DNA of 64,000 nt from Cristatella mucedo (taxonomy: Eukaryota; Bryozoa; Phylactolaemata; Cristatellidae), in the NCBI GenBank assembly GCA_009760855.2, contig WPIO01000002.1, positions 5,265,001 through 5,329,000 on the forward strand, written 5' to 3'. Positions 15,717-29,100 of the stretch are shown here, in pieces. The position numbers were made by a program, and so were the translations under genes. How positions within the stretch are numbered: the first letter of the stretch is position 1; every line of letters starts with the position of its first letter. Below the pieces are notes generated by a model, which ran no database searches, had not been told where the DNA came from, and saw only the letters and a list, made by a program, of their open reading frames with translations.

Positions 15717-18700
15717 GATATTCTTACAGTTGCTGAGATTCGTGCATTGACAGATTTATCTAAAAGAGGACCCAGGTGGAGCCACCGGGGCGGCCTTAGG
15801 CTTCCCTTGTTCGGTAGTAAAAGCATTGTCTCATGGCACCCTGCAGATATACCACGAGATACGTTGTAAATCACTCGAACTTGATGGCCATCAGGCCAAC
15901 TATTATGCCGGCAGCCCAACTTAATGCCTGCCTTTGGAATGCTCGCTCGATCTGTAATGAACGCCGACGCCGACTAATACGTTGGATGATAATTTATTGC
16001 GATCTCGATCTGCTCGCTTTGAGATCTGGCTGAAATCGACTAATAGTCCGACTGTAACCGACCGGTTTCTCGTTCTTTTATACCCTAGATCAATAAAAAT
16101 CGGAGGATTCGCCATTGTCGCCTGTTCCACCCTCAAATACAAACCGTTTGCAGTCCTTGCTTGAAGCAAGCAGTCCTTCCTTCGAGCCTCTTGCTTTAAG
16201 TACCTCCGACAACAAGCTGCGCATAGTGACACGAATCTATCGCCGACCAGGCGCAAAGTCCCCCTTTATCACAGATTTCTCTGATCCCATTTTAATTCTG
16301 TGTGCCAGAAATCGAGCTGTCCTTGTTATGGGTGATTCCAGCATTCATTTTGACGACTTAGCTAACAAATTGTGTGCTGAATTTTTTGCACTGACTGACT
16401 CTTTTTCTTTTGTGGCTCGTGTGCATGACACTGCTCACAACGAGGGTTACACACTCGATCATTCTCCGACTAGTGTATGCTATCGTCATCTATCATTACC
16501 GAATCTTGGTCATCCAATCATATACCGAGCTCGTTCAATCTATAGTGTGTGCCCTCCTCCGCATTCAAAATCACCAGTGAATCACCAAGCCTATTGAACC
16601 TTGACGTTGATGCTGTCGGAGCGAAAACTATCTTCTTCGCTCTTGCTGCTCAAGCCTCCATCCAGCCTACTGTCATTGGTAGAATGCTATGACACGGCAC
16701 TTGCTGACATGCTTAACGAGTTTGCACTACTGACTAAGCCTAATGTGCGCCCTCGCCCAGACGGCCAATGGTTTATCGCAGACATTAAACGAGCAATGTC
16801 TACTAAGCCCAAGCTTGAGAAAGCCTATACAAGATCAGGATTGACTGTCCATCGTCAGGCGTACGAAGACTACTGCAGATCATACCAGTCAATCCTAGCA
16901 AAGGCAAAATCTAGCTTCTAGAAAAATATTGTTGAATCACAGATCCACAATCCTAAAAATGCTAATGTCTACCATCAACCATCTCCTTAACCGCTCCTAG
17001 ATTAGTTCTTTACCAAGTGATCCTCGTGGTGACATAGCTGATTGCTTCTTTCCCAGCAAGGCAGACAAGATAAGAGGCTGCATCTCAATGGTTGCGGCAT
17101 CCACTCTGGACTCCTGTCCCTCAATTACATAAGCACTGGACTCATGTACATCGATTCCGTGTACTACCTCGATTCAAGTGGGGGGGGGGGCATGAGTGAT
17201 GTTATCGTGAAATTTATCTCCAAAGACTAGCAGTCCTCTAGAACCTATTCCTACTGCCCTACTTCTACAATATGCTGCTGCCGTACATAACTAACACAAT
17301 AAATATATCCATAGCCTCATGTCGGGTCCCTGCACCTTCAAAAAAGGCTGTAGTCAGGTCACTAATTAAGAAAGCGACGCTAGACCAAGAGGACTTGAGC
17401 GGCTTCAGTCCAGTCTGCCTTCTCCCGTTGATATGAAAGACGCTCGAACGAGTTGTGGCAGAACTAGTGGTCTTATATTGAGACCTCAAACCTAGCAAGT
17501 AAGTTCCACTCAGAATTTAGAGCTAATCACCCCATAGAGTCAGCATCGCTTTGGGTGTATGACGACCTTCTCACGAATGCAGACTTGGGTAAAGTCTCTC
17601 TGATTGTCCTGCTTGATCTTTCGGCAGCATTTAAGGGTATTGATCACAAAGTTCTTTTTGAGCGCTTCCCATCTCGCGTGGGCATCACTGGCACTGCACT
17701 ACACTGGTCCAGGTCCTACACCTCAGTAGAAGACTCCAGAGTATTGATGTGAATGGCCAAAGATCCTCCGAGGAGCCACTTAAGTCGGGGGTGCCTCAGG
17801 GCTCTGAGCTCGATCCTTTTGCAGCTTATACTCTCCTTGTTGCCGACGGGATCACCAATACAAATCTAGGCTTTCACTTGTATGCAGATGACACTCAGCT
17901 TTACCTTTGCTTTGATCTCTCAGCGCCCTCCAGCATGTCGAATTCTCCCAGCTCCCTTGCTACATGCATTAATGACATCAGCACATTGATGGCGGCAAAC
18001 GTTTCTAATTGAATGACGAAAAAACCAACTTACTAGTCATGGGCAAATCGAGCGTCATTCTGAAACTGGAAAACCTGACGCTCACAATTGGCTCTGCCAG
18101 CACATCTCCTATTAAATCTGCCCGAACTGTAGGTGTCATGCTCCACAAAGTGACCTTTCATTAGACGACCGTATTAGTTCCCCAGTCTAGTCTGCCTACT
18201 TTCAGCTATAAAGCATTTCTAAAATCCAAGTCTGTTTAGACAGGGATACTACATCTAAACTAGTCCATGCATTTGTGACATCCCGACTTGACTTCCTTAA
18301 CTCGCTTCTTACTAGTCTACCGGCTTATGCAATCAGGCGCTTACGGTTGGTGCAAAACTCTGTAGCTAGGCTCGTCTGTCGTGAGCTTCGCAATTGCCAC
18401 TTCTCGCCGACCCGCACCAGCTCCAAGTCAAGCAGCGCATCGAATTCGAGGTTCTGTCACTTACTTTTAGGTCCCTCCATTCTCTGGCTCAGGCCTACCT
18501 ATCAGAAATATTCCCCCATCAGGCGAAGAATCGTACAACTGGCTGTTCTGAATCGAATCGTTTACCTATACCTTGTAGGAACCTGAAATCTTCTGGAGAC
18601 CGTTCCTCTAGTTAGTTTGCTCCCAAAGCCTGGAAATCACTGCTGACGCACGTCAAAATGTCGCGCAACATGAAGACATTTGAAAAGAAGATTAAAATTT

Positions 18701-18837
18701 ACATTTGGTTACAGCATTTGGTGGGTCTTTGTGAATCGTCTTTCGTGCGAATGTACCTGCTGACACTGTGCCTGCTGCATGTGGATGTTACTGCAAGCAA
18801 TTTTGTAATGCTTTATATGCAGCATCTGTAAAGTGCC

Positions 18838-18895
<58 letters not shown>

Positions 18896-18940
18896 CAGTT
18901 CTCTCAGGGTGCTACGCAATGTATTACCATTATGTTATTC
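15717..18940 (+). mobile_element. LINE family A, nearly complete but degenerate copy
   Basis: A CR1/L2-group LINE of about 3.2 kb. From 5' to 3' it shows an N-terminal segment with ACLWNARSICN (about 15927), an endonuclease remnant in which the usual G-D-F-N reads GDSS (about 16333), the reverse transcriptase with LLDLSAAFKGIDHKVL (about 17610) and YADDTQLY (17881), the C-terminal segment (18275-18615), the 3' UTR and a terminal hairpin expanded into (GA)n. Several frameshifts and stops split it, and two catalytic motifs are damaged, so it cannot be active. Confidence 0.92.
18839..18892. repeat. (GA)n expansion inside a LINE 3' hairpin
   Basis: The LINE consensus CCTAGAGAGAGATTGAG has become CCTAG then about 26 AG units then ATTCAG. 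The flanks are still the two halves of the family A hairpin. Confidence 0.95.
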
Positions 18941-20060
18941 TTGAATCTATCTTTATAAATTACCAGTTACCAGGTTTTGTAGACGAGGCGCGAGATGCCC
19001 ATGCTAGCACACATGTTTGCTCTGGCTTCCGGACTGTAGATTTAACTCGTGAGGAAGACCGAACCAACGAATGCATCTTTCGTTGGGGCACACTAATACC
19101 AGTCGCGGCGGAGCGTCGAGTGCTGTGTGAATAGGACTGCTGTCGGTCCAGCAGTTATTACCAGGAGATCTACACGGCTTGATCATTCGGGGCAGCTTAC
19201 TGCCACTTCCAGCTCTCACTGCAGCCATGCTCCATGACTAATGAGCTTCCAAACATGCATAAAAGCAATATGTGCACGGATCACTTGCAGAAAAATTGCG
19301 TGCGCAAGTAAGCTGATTGTAGCATCTTGTCGCTAGGCTTCTACATTCAACTCCGATGAAAAACTGGCCGAGTCACGGCTTGCATAATCACCTAGAAATG
19401 TACTCACTCGTCTGATAGCAAAAGTCCGGACTTCTGCCCACGCTTCAATGCACGGCATTCTCCAAACACGATCTAGCTAGAACACAAACTGTATGAATGT
19501 ATAGGGTATACATCTACATAGGGTATGCAACTGTGTGACTATATAGGTCTACAACAGCTGGCTACTGGTACTGAAATACCCAAACGCATCGGCCCGATAG
19601 ATACAGCGTCCAGGTTTTCCGTTTACAGATGATTGTGTGGTGGATATCTTTGAAAGTACTAACAGAGCATTGATGTTGGCAATGCATGACACCCAAGTTA
19701 TGTCGCAAGATCCAACTATTCTTCATCAGAATTCCACTTGACTCGGTAGCGAAAAGGGCCCAGTCAGTTGCTACACACCGTCAATGATTCTGCCGTTTGT
19801 ATCCAGAGGCTTAGCCTATGTTTTTTCTCAGAAGTAGACAGAAAGTAGACAGATGCTTGCCTCTGATCACCTGGCTTATCTATGGGTCGGCTCTAATTGA
19901 AATATATACGTATATGATCTAGTTGAAATATAAACATAAGCTATACATTGCATCGTCATAGTAATAGCAGCATAAGATGAGTCTCCTTCAAAGAAGATAG
20001 GTCATTTTGCAGCTGCCGATCTAGCCCTTAGATATTAGTAGTCCACTTAACACTTTGTCG
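18941..20060. other. Probable 3' UTR and flank of gene A
   Basis: Downstream of the gene A stop on the minus strand. I did not find a canonical AATAAA in reverse complement, and no other gene is recognisable. Confidence 0.35.
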
Positions 20061-20144
20061 CTAACGGATGCTCTTCGACCCTTTTCCGGAATATGAAGGG
20101 TTGGCGTATTCCACGGTTGCTTGTTGGTACAATGGATTTTCACC
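20061..20144 (-). CDS. ITGB: Integrin beta gene A, terminal exon (cytoplasmic tail)
   Basis: Terminal coding exon of 28 codons including TAG at 20063-20061. It follows a strong acceptor (a T-run then AG at 20146-20145) in phase 0. The peptide begins GENPLY and continues to NPSY and a short basic end, so it carries both NPxY-type sites at the spacing typical of animal beta tails. In the family the first NPxY binds talin and the second binds kindlin. Joining to the upstream exon gives W-S-K-L-G then G-E-N-P-L-Y, matching the usual exon boundary just after the conserved tryptophan of the membrane-proximal region. The match is too specific to be chance. The function is known from the family; partner binding is inferred. 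Confidence 0.96.
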   Translation of the reverse strand, partial: GENPLYQQATVEYANPSYSGKGSKSIR

Positions 20145-23100
20145 CTAAAAAAATGGGCGTCGGTCTGTGAGCATTTCCTCTGAGCGCGGGGTCAGTAGCG
20201 AGCAACGCGGCCAGATTGCAGCTGCGAGAGAGCCGCCCGTGCAAGCGTGCGCCGCCTGTAGGCGAGTGGGCGTGGCTTCGCTCGCCGCGCAGCAGCGCAC
20301 CGCCGACGCCCAGCTTGCTCCAGCGCTCCCTCTTAGTCTCCTGTAGGTATGACTCGTACTCGCGCCTGTCTTGAATGGTCACGACGACCGCTTTCCAAAG
20401 CAACAGAGCCAGAAGGAGGAGCGCGACGATCGCCCCAATAGCACCGACTAGCCACACGGCGGGGCGGTCGGCCGGACAATCTGCTCGGAGGCGAGACGCT
20501 TGGAGAGAATGCTCTGCAAAAAGAGCCGACTGCCAGAGCAGCTGCTGCTTCGCAAGGTCATGCTGCAATATCTAGGCTGCTATCCTTTGAAGTGTGCGCA
20601 GAGTGACGAGAATGTCGCTAACTAATGTAAATGCAATAAAGTCCTGCGATGAGCCACACGCAAGTGCAGCTGGAGATATGTTTAGAAGACGAACGTACCG
20701 TCAATGCTAAGTAAAAGCGGCAGAGGCCACGTGAAGGTCACATAGAAAATTATCACAGAGGAAATGGTGCTTAGATATGTGCATGTAAGTTTTATGCAAG
20801 AAGTCTTGAGGGCTGAACAATATTGCTAAGCCGTTACAGAAACAGTCTTCAGTTGAAGACACAAGTGAGAGTTTAGGAACTAATAATACTCCGCTTTGGA
20901 AAATAAAAGCAGCGACATCAATATCGATGTTACCAATCAGGCTTAATAGTATTGTTGTGAATATACATTAGAAAAAATATTGTTCTGACGTACATTCACA
21001 TATTTTTATCATCACGGTATGCTGTTCCAAGATTTAAATCTTGAACCTTGCTCCAAAGATTCTGGCCAAAATCAAAACAAGCATCCAACTAGCTGAGCTC
21101 CAGGAAAGATGATTGAACGGACATTCTGATTAGAGATGACACTTGCAGGATTTTGGGTTTGCATTTTTAAGACATGACGAGACTGCAGTACTATTGCTAC
21201 TCCACAAAAGCCATTCAATGCAATACTTGTTTCTTTTTGATATATTTTTGGTATAGTAGTAATTAATTTGGAAGATAAAGACCAGTTAAATATATGAAAT
21301 CATAAGCTTATTATTATAGTTGTCCGCTTTTGTCTTGAATGCAGGGGTTGCTAGCCCTGAAGCTTTTGTCATCGTGATTATATCGGCCTGCTTTTGTTAG
21401 AGCGCTTTTGTTAAGGCTCTTTTGTCGGACCAAACAATTATTGCTTTCTTTTAGAGTGCTGATACGTACCGCGTTGCTGTAAAAATTTCAAGCGGTAGCG
21501 GTCTGTTGTAGCATCTCGCATGTAGCCACATGTCAAGTGGCAGTCTTGGCGATCAGTATAGCCGCAAGTATGCACATTTCCTGAAGTTGAACACCTCTCC
21601 CTCATATTAGGCACCACATCGCGTTCATAACAGAACGTTTCTTACTCAACGTTTCATGAGCAGCTAGTCTTACCTCTGTAATTCCCTTTTGGCTGGGCTG
21701 CAAAAGAAAGCTACTAGGCCACTGCAGCGGACTATGAACATGGCTGCAAGGCTAGTCTTCAAGTCCCAGCGGTTTGAGCACGTGTCTCTTTTGCTGAAAG
21801 AGCTAGGATGGTTGCTGGTTGAGCAACGGATACAGAGCAAAGTTAGGCTAACATGATTTAACATAGGCTAGTTAAGGCTAACATAGGACCGAAAACTCGG
21901 GCTCTCCTAATTAGAGCGATAAGCAGCAATTATCATACCGAAATCGTCTCAGCGTTCATTTAAAAATATTAGCTTTCATAGCGCGGCAGAGATGATTTCC
22001 GATTACTTGAAGCTGCATTGCGGTTAATCCAGAGCCCACGGCTCAGCTGCTTTTCATGGCTGACCAATCGCGAGAGCCCGATACAATCAGTTTGCCTGTT
22101 AATGGAATAAACAAGTACCTCTCGGATCTTTAAGTTTCTTGAGTTATGCTTAACATACAGATAGATCGACCTTACACAGTTTATGACGTTATTGAGTCAT
22201 GGTAAGCCAATCCTAAGCATCCAGCCAAAAGTCGCGCTGTTTGATGATGTATTTAAACGTTGGTTGGGTTCGGTCTAGAAAGCTTTTCTGTACCCATGTG
22301 CAAAAACCTTTTAAAGGCGTCTTGGAGCCCATGGGCTGTTATAGGGTAAACTTACAAAAAGGTCAAATCCTACAAAATTCCTCCGTCAGCCTTGTCAGTT
22401 ACCGATTGCTTTCCGTATTCAGATTGGCTGATTAATAAAGGTGAAACTGCAGCTCGATAGACATGTAATAGGAGTGCGATTTACGGCACCTGCCTTCACG
22501 AACCACTCGGTGACAGATAACTCGGCACCACCTGCTATCTAGTTATTATTTGTTGTCTTTACAGGCAAAACGAATATAAAATTGCTAAAGATGATCAAAA
22601 CCGACGGAAAAGTATGCATTCCGAATCGATTAGAATCGAGGACACTTGGGTGATGATATCGTAAGCGACGATGGTCAGCTGGCATAGTTCCTTAGGAATA
22701 GTCTTGGGTAAAAGCACTTTTGAGTGGCAAGCTCTGATTGGCTGAGGTCACGAGCGGCCTCTTTACGACTCACCGGTTTAATGTTGTTGCAAAAGGGACC
22801 GCGATAGCCACTGTCCGGGCATTCACAGCGACCACACATACAGGCTCCTCGGCCGTTGCAAGGGATATCCTATAAGTTATATGGAAAGAGGTTCAGTAGA
22901 TAGATTAGAAGCAATGATTCATCATAAAAAAGTATATACACGTGGACGCTTTTAGACTGACTTTATGCAGTCTCGCCTGCTGAGTGAAGGACAATCTCAT
23001 CAAAAGAGCTGCAAAACAAGGTGGAGAAGATTCACTCAAACTTATTTTAAATCATTTAATTTTTATGTTTGACAAACCGATTTTATTTCACGTACTGTAC

Positions 23101-26100
23101 AAAGTTGCATGTATGACTCTGATGGGTAGAGTGCGTTTTATTGGTAACTTTCGAAGCAAAAGATGGCAAGCAGGATAACACTCCCGTGGCATGAGTCTCG
23201 CATGCGCGTGCGCCAATTTATTTTCTGTCTTCCTTTCCAATAAAGGAGGTACTGGCTCGGTCCAGGACTAAGCATCTGTTAGACATTAAGACACTATATC
23301 TGGTCACAGAACGTACCCACTTGTCTGCAGAGGTGCTGTCAAAGAGCCAGATCTCGACTTCGGTCAAGCACAGCTCATGTCCACAGTACTGCTGCCCATT
23401 AAAATAAACAGCTAATGACGCACAACTGATGCCGCGAATCTTATTGCTCATCGATTTTGTGCTAGCGCAGGGTTATTTTCCAACCTTAGCTGAGGATTGA
23501 CTTCAAGGTTTTGTATTGACTTCAAGGTTTTGTATTGACTTCAAGGTTTTGTCGCTCACTTTTAGGTCCCTTCATTCTATGGCTCCAGCCTATCTGTCAG
23601 ATATACTACCCCCTCAGGCCAAGCATCGTACCACCCGCTTCTCGGAATCCAACAGTCTAGAAATACCTCATACAAACCTTAAATCCTTTGAAGACCGTGC
23701 ATTTAGTTCGTATGCTCCCAAAGCCTGGAACTCCCTCCCGACCTGCGTCAAAACATCCCCTGACCTGACCACATTTAAAAGGAACCTAAAAACACACCTA
23801 TTTAGGACAGCATTTAGTGGGTCCTTGTGATTCGTCTTTGATGTGCTTATGCGTGCTGACACTGTGCATGCTGCCACTAACCACATTTGCATGCTGACCC
23901 TGTGCATGTCACCCATAACCATATTATTCATCTCGTTTGTTTTTCAAGCATGATTTTACTTACCATTCAATTGCATTTCACTTTACAGCAAATGTAAAGC
24001 GCCTAGAGAGAGATTAAGTTCTCTGAGGGCGCTTTATCAAGTGAATTATTATTATTATTATTAATTATTATTATTATTAGGATGGCATCGCAACGGCGTT
24101 CGAGAATTTTTCTAATGAAAGTTGTAACAATTCGTAGGTGTACCTAAAGTGGACTACTTGCCAACAAAGTTACACTTTTTGGCCCCGAGGCTGCAAAGAC
24201 TTTTCGTTTTCTAAACCGACAGGCGGCTGTCAAGGAATAGGAACAATAGGTGCTTTGAAATGTCTTCAAGAGACTCTGTCGAATATAACCGAAGCTGCAG
24301 CGTTATCTAGCAAATTAAACGCACCTAAGTACATGCCATGAACGACTGCAACATCAAAGAATTAAAAGCTGCTGCTAACTGCTGTGTGCAAAAAGCGAGT
24401 CATATGAATACTTCTTCCGGCTTAAGGAGGTCTCGTCAGACGGCAGATGAAAAGTGCTTCTGATTAAAAATGTATTATTTTTTTCATGGAAAAATGTAAA
24501 TCTTTTTGCTACACAATGAGCATGAGCACGCTGTAATTAATTATAATAATAATAATAATATTGCACTTGATAAAGCGCCCTCAGAGAACTTAATCTCTTT
24601 CTAGGCGCTTTACATTTGCTGCAAAGTGATACGCAATAGAATAGTAAGTAAAATCATGCTTGAAAAACAAACAAAATGAATAACATGGTTAGGGGTTACA
24701 TGCACTGGGTCAGCATGCAAATGTGGTTAGTGGCAGCATGAACAGTGTCAGCACGCATAAGCACATCGAGGACGAATCACAAGGACCCACTAAATGCTGT
24801 CCTAAATAGGAATGTTTTTAAGTTTCTTTTAAATGTGGTCAGGTCAGGGGATGTTCTGATGCAGGTCGGGAGGGAGTTCCAGGCTGTGGGAGCATACGAG
24901 CTAAATGCACGGTCTCCAAAGGATTTAAGGTTTGTACGAGGTATTTCTAGACTGTTGGATTCCGAAAAGCGAGTGGTACGATGCTTTGCCTGATGGGGTA
25001 GTATCTCTGAAAGATAGGCTGGAGCCATAGAATGAAGAGACCTAAAAGTGAGCGACAAAACCTTGAAGTCAATCCGTTGCTTGACTGGTAACCAGTGCAG
25101 GTCGGCGAGAAGTGGAGTAATGTGGCAACTGCGACGCTCACGGCAGACAAGCCTAGCTGCAGAGTTTTGCACCAGCTGCAATCGCCTGATCGCACATGCT
25201 GGTAGGCCAGTAAGCAGTGAGTTGCAGAAGTCGAGACGAGATGTCACGAATGCATGGACCAACTTGGACGTGGTATCCTTATCTAAACAAGCCCTAATTT
25301 TAGCAATGTTATGAAGCTGAAAATAGGCTGATTTGACTGTGGAGCTGATGTGGTCGTCTAACGAGAGGTCGCTTTGGAATATGAATTGGATATATTGGAA
25401 CAGGGACCCAACATTCACTACTCCTTTCTTTAAAGAACATTGTCTGGGCTTCCAATCAACAGTCTCCATATCGTAATGCAAAATCTAAGCAAAATAATAC
25501 GATTCCATTTGAAAAACTGCATGCTTATACGTACAAGAGCAAAACGACTATCCGCGCTTGTCCATGTCCACGTGGAGTTGTTCAACGTATCAACTGAAAA
25601 TGTCTTTAGCAAATTGATAGCCCCATGCATAAATACACCATGGACACCTCAAAGCTACGAGAGCTTCGCGTAAAGGTCAGATTCCAATTTATTAGAATGG
25701 CTAACCATTCACAAGACGTCTAATTGTACGTCGTAAAATCTTTTTACACGATCGAATATGTTCCCATCGAACTTTTTTTTATTCTCAGTTTTGTCTGTGA
25801 TGAACTTGGCGTCATCCTTTTCAAAATCTCTCTAATTGTATTGTTACTCATATATAGGTCGATCGTATAAGTGGAGCCTAAGGGTTGCTGAATGTAACAG
25901 AAACGTGTAACTCCACAATGATAATCTTCCATATAGATTGCAACTTGAATATTCCGATAATTATCGGGCTATCGTACAGCAAGCACAGTCGGCGAAGGTG
26001 CAAAGGTAGCCTCATATTTACAAGGATATTCCGTTTTTGTAGCGCTGGCTAACCACACAGGGATATTTTATGGGTACCAGACTGCACTAAAGTGAATTCT

Positions 26101-29100
26101 CTGAATAATTTAAATAAATGTAAAAGCAAGCTAGAATGTCCTTGGAAAATTCATGGCTAAATTACTGAGGAAAGCGAATCAAATAGATCTGCACAAGACC
26201 TGACCGAATATTTTGTAACACATGCCTACTTATAGCTTCATTTTTTATTTGACTTCTAGAGGTAGCTCGGAAGTTAGGTGAAGGAAGCCGGCAAATACAG
26301 CTACGAAAACCGAGTCCGTGGGTTCACTTAAAGCCTATAGTAAACAATCCAATATGACCCCGATCAATTTTAGAATATTTATGGACCTCAAAGAAGAAAT
26401 GTAATCAACTTAATGCTATTAGCAGTTAGTGTATGGAGCTGTAAGCAAAGTGGTTTAGATGAGAACATGAAGTTACAATGGTTATTGCTATCCTCGTCAG
26501 ATTTGCTGCTACTATGCTCTCAGATATTTATTTACTCTGCCATTTCGACGGTTTCCTGCTACCCCAAAGCATCGAACCGTCAAATTCGATTAATTTGTTT
26601 ACGTTCAGTCACAAGTAAAAACGGTGGATCAAGAATTTCCAAAGACTGTGAAAAAATTCTTTAGTTAAAGTTACCGAAAGCTACATCCATTGAGACAGGC
26701 TCGACCAAGTAATCGCCAAAGTCTATACGAAAGAAAAGGAAAGGTTTTTCCATCATGGAAATGCGCGGTAATTGAGTCAGAGGGCGTCTTTCGCTACATT
26801 CTAAAATGTCAATAGCAAAGCTATTTGAAGCCTCGGAATAATGTTGTGCCGCTATTATCAAATGCAACCGTGCCTTTGAAATCGGCATGCACAAAGTTAG
26901 CTTTAACGCCTCATCAGCACAAAGCCACACATACACTGGTAGTTGTATTTTGAAGTCGTCGATTTGAAAAAAATCTGTTTTGAGTCAAATTCCCGAGTAG
27001 TCCCCAATTCCATAAAAATACCAGGCTAAAACTCAAACATATGACTCACTCACTTAGGTCACCGAATAGGTTATTAGGAGACCAATCCCATTGATACCCT
27101 CAGGAGCCAGAGGCTGGAACCATGAAAGAGCAATTCCGCAAGAAAGGAAGGCATGATCACATTCCCTGCTGCCCAGACAGCAGTGCACGATTTCAAGAAA
27201 TTAAGCAAGAGAAAGTCAGCGATGCTTCTTTTTTGTTCCTTCACTCCCGATAAGCCTCAGCGTCTACTATTTCAGATAGCAACTGCTGTGAAGTATGTGT
27301 ACGCGCATACATACCCACTTAATGTACACGTACAGTTTCAAATAGTATTAGTGAAAAGCTGTATGGTTGCATCATCGATTACACATGCTTCGGGACCTTT
27401 TAGTCATTTACCGTCACTCCATTTTACCCACAGGTTGTGATTTTATGTTTTTCGTTGGAGTTTCAATTACAGCTTATATTCTTTTCGTATGCATTTTATA
27501 AATTCATGCATACATCAGTAAATACATATGATGAAATTTATTTACCATAGTTTCACAGAATTTAAATTTATAGGTTTTGTCGCTCACTTTTAGGTCTCTT
27601 CATTCTTTGGCTCCAGCCTATCTGTCAGATATACTCCCCCATCAGGCCAAGCATCGTACCACCCGCTTTTCGGAATCCAACAGTCTACCAATACCACGTA
27701 CAAACCTCAAATCCTTTGGAGACCGTGCATTTAATTCGTATGCTCCCAAAGCCTGGAACTCCTTCCCGACCTGCGTCAGAACATCCCCTGACCTGACCAC
27801 GTTTAAAAAGAACTTGCAAACACACCTATTTAGGACAGCATTTAGTGGGCCCCTGTGATTCGTCCTTGATGTGCTTGTGCGTGCTGACACTGTGCATGCT
27901 GCCACTAACCACATTTGCATGCTGACCCTGTGCATGTCACCCCTAACCATATTATTCATTTTGTTTGTTTATCAAGCATGATATTACTCACCATTCAATT
28001 GCATTTCCCTTTGCAGCAAATGTAAAGGGCCTAGAGAGAGATTGAGTTCTCTGAGGGCGCTTTATCAAGTGCATTTTTATTATTATAATTATAATTATTA
28101 TATGGCACTAGTAGATGACGTATACAGCCCAACAACTCCTTAAATAGCAATAGTAATAATACGTGCGTATAGAGCCGTCAGGGAACTTGATCTCTTAATA
28201 GACACTTTACACGTGCTGTAAAGGAAGCATGATCGACTGGTTATCAGTAACACACAAAATTCCAACAAGAATAAGATGGTTAGATGTGACATGAATAGTG
28301 TCAGCATGCAAACTATGGTTAGTGGTAGTGTGTAGTGTCAGCACGAATTAGCACATACAGAACGAGTCACAAGAATCCACTACGTGCTGTGATAAAAAGG
28401 TCCATTTTAGATTTTTTTATAGAAATCATCGACTCAGGGATGCCGTCTAGTCAGTAGGGAGCAATTTTCAGGCTTTGGGACGTAGGAAATTAAGGCATAG
28501 TCTCCATTTAAGTTTGAAGGTCATACCAGGAGGAATAGCTAAACGATTGGAGTCAGAAAGCGGGTGGTGCGATGCCTAGCATGGTGGGAGAGTAGTTCTG
28601 ATAGGTAGGCTGGAGCCAAAAAATGAAGACATCTAAAAGTGAGTGACACAACTTTGAATTCGATGTGCCTGCTTGATTGGGAGCCAATGGAAGCCGGCGA
28701 GAAGTTCTGTGATGTGGCACCTGTAAAGCTCATGACAGACAAAGCCTAGCTGTCGAGTTTTGCACCACATGTAAGCGCCTGACCAGTAAGCAGCGAGTTG
28801 CAGAGGTCAAGACGGGATGTCGCAAGTGAGTAGACCTATTTGGATGTATTATCCTTGTCCGGACAAGCCCGAATCTTATCAATGTCATGTAACCGAAAGC
28901 AGGTAGATTTAATGTGGAGCTGATGTGATTATCTAGTGAAAGGTCACTTTGGAACAGAACACATAGATTTTGTACAAGTGCTACCTGACACATGCTGGCA
29001 GAGCTGATTCGGAGGAGCATTCAGTTTTCCTGTTTCTGACTCGCACTCGGCTTTTTCATAAATAATTCTATGGTTCTTCAATTTGAGAAAGTTTTCTGTA

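Noticed and set aside
25048-25314. Frames opposite the LINE C-terminal frames (also at 44.2 and 60.1 kb)
   Set aside because: Antisense shadows of the reverse transcriptase C-terminal coding region, recurring only because the LINE recurs.
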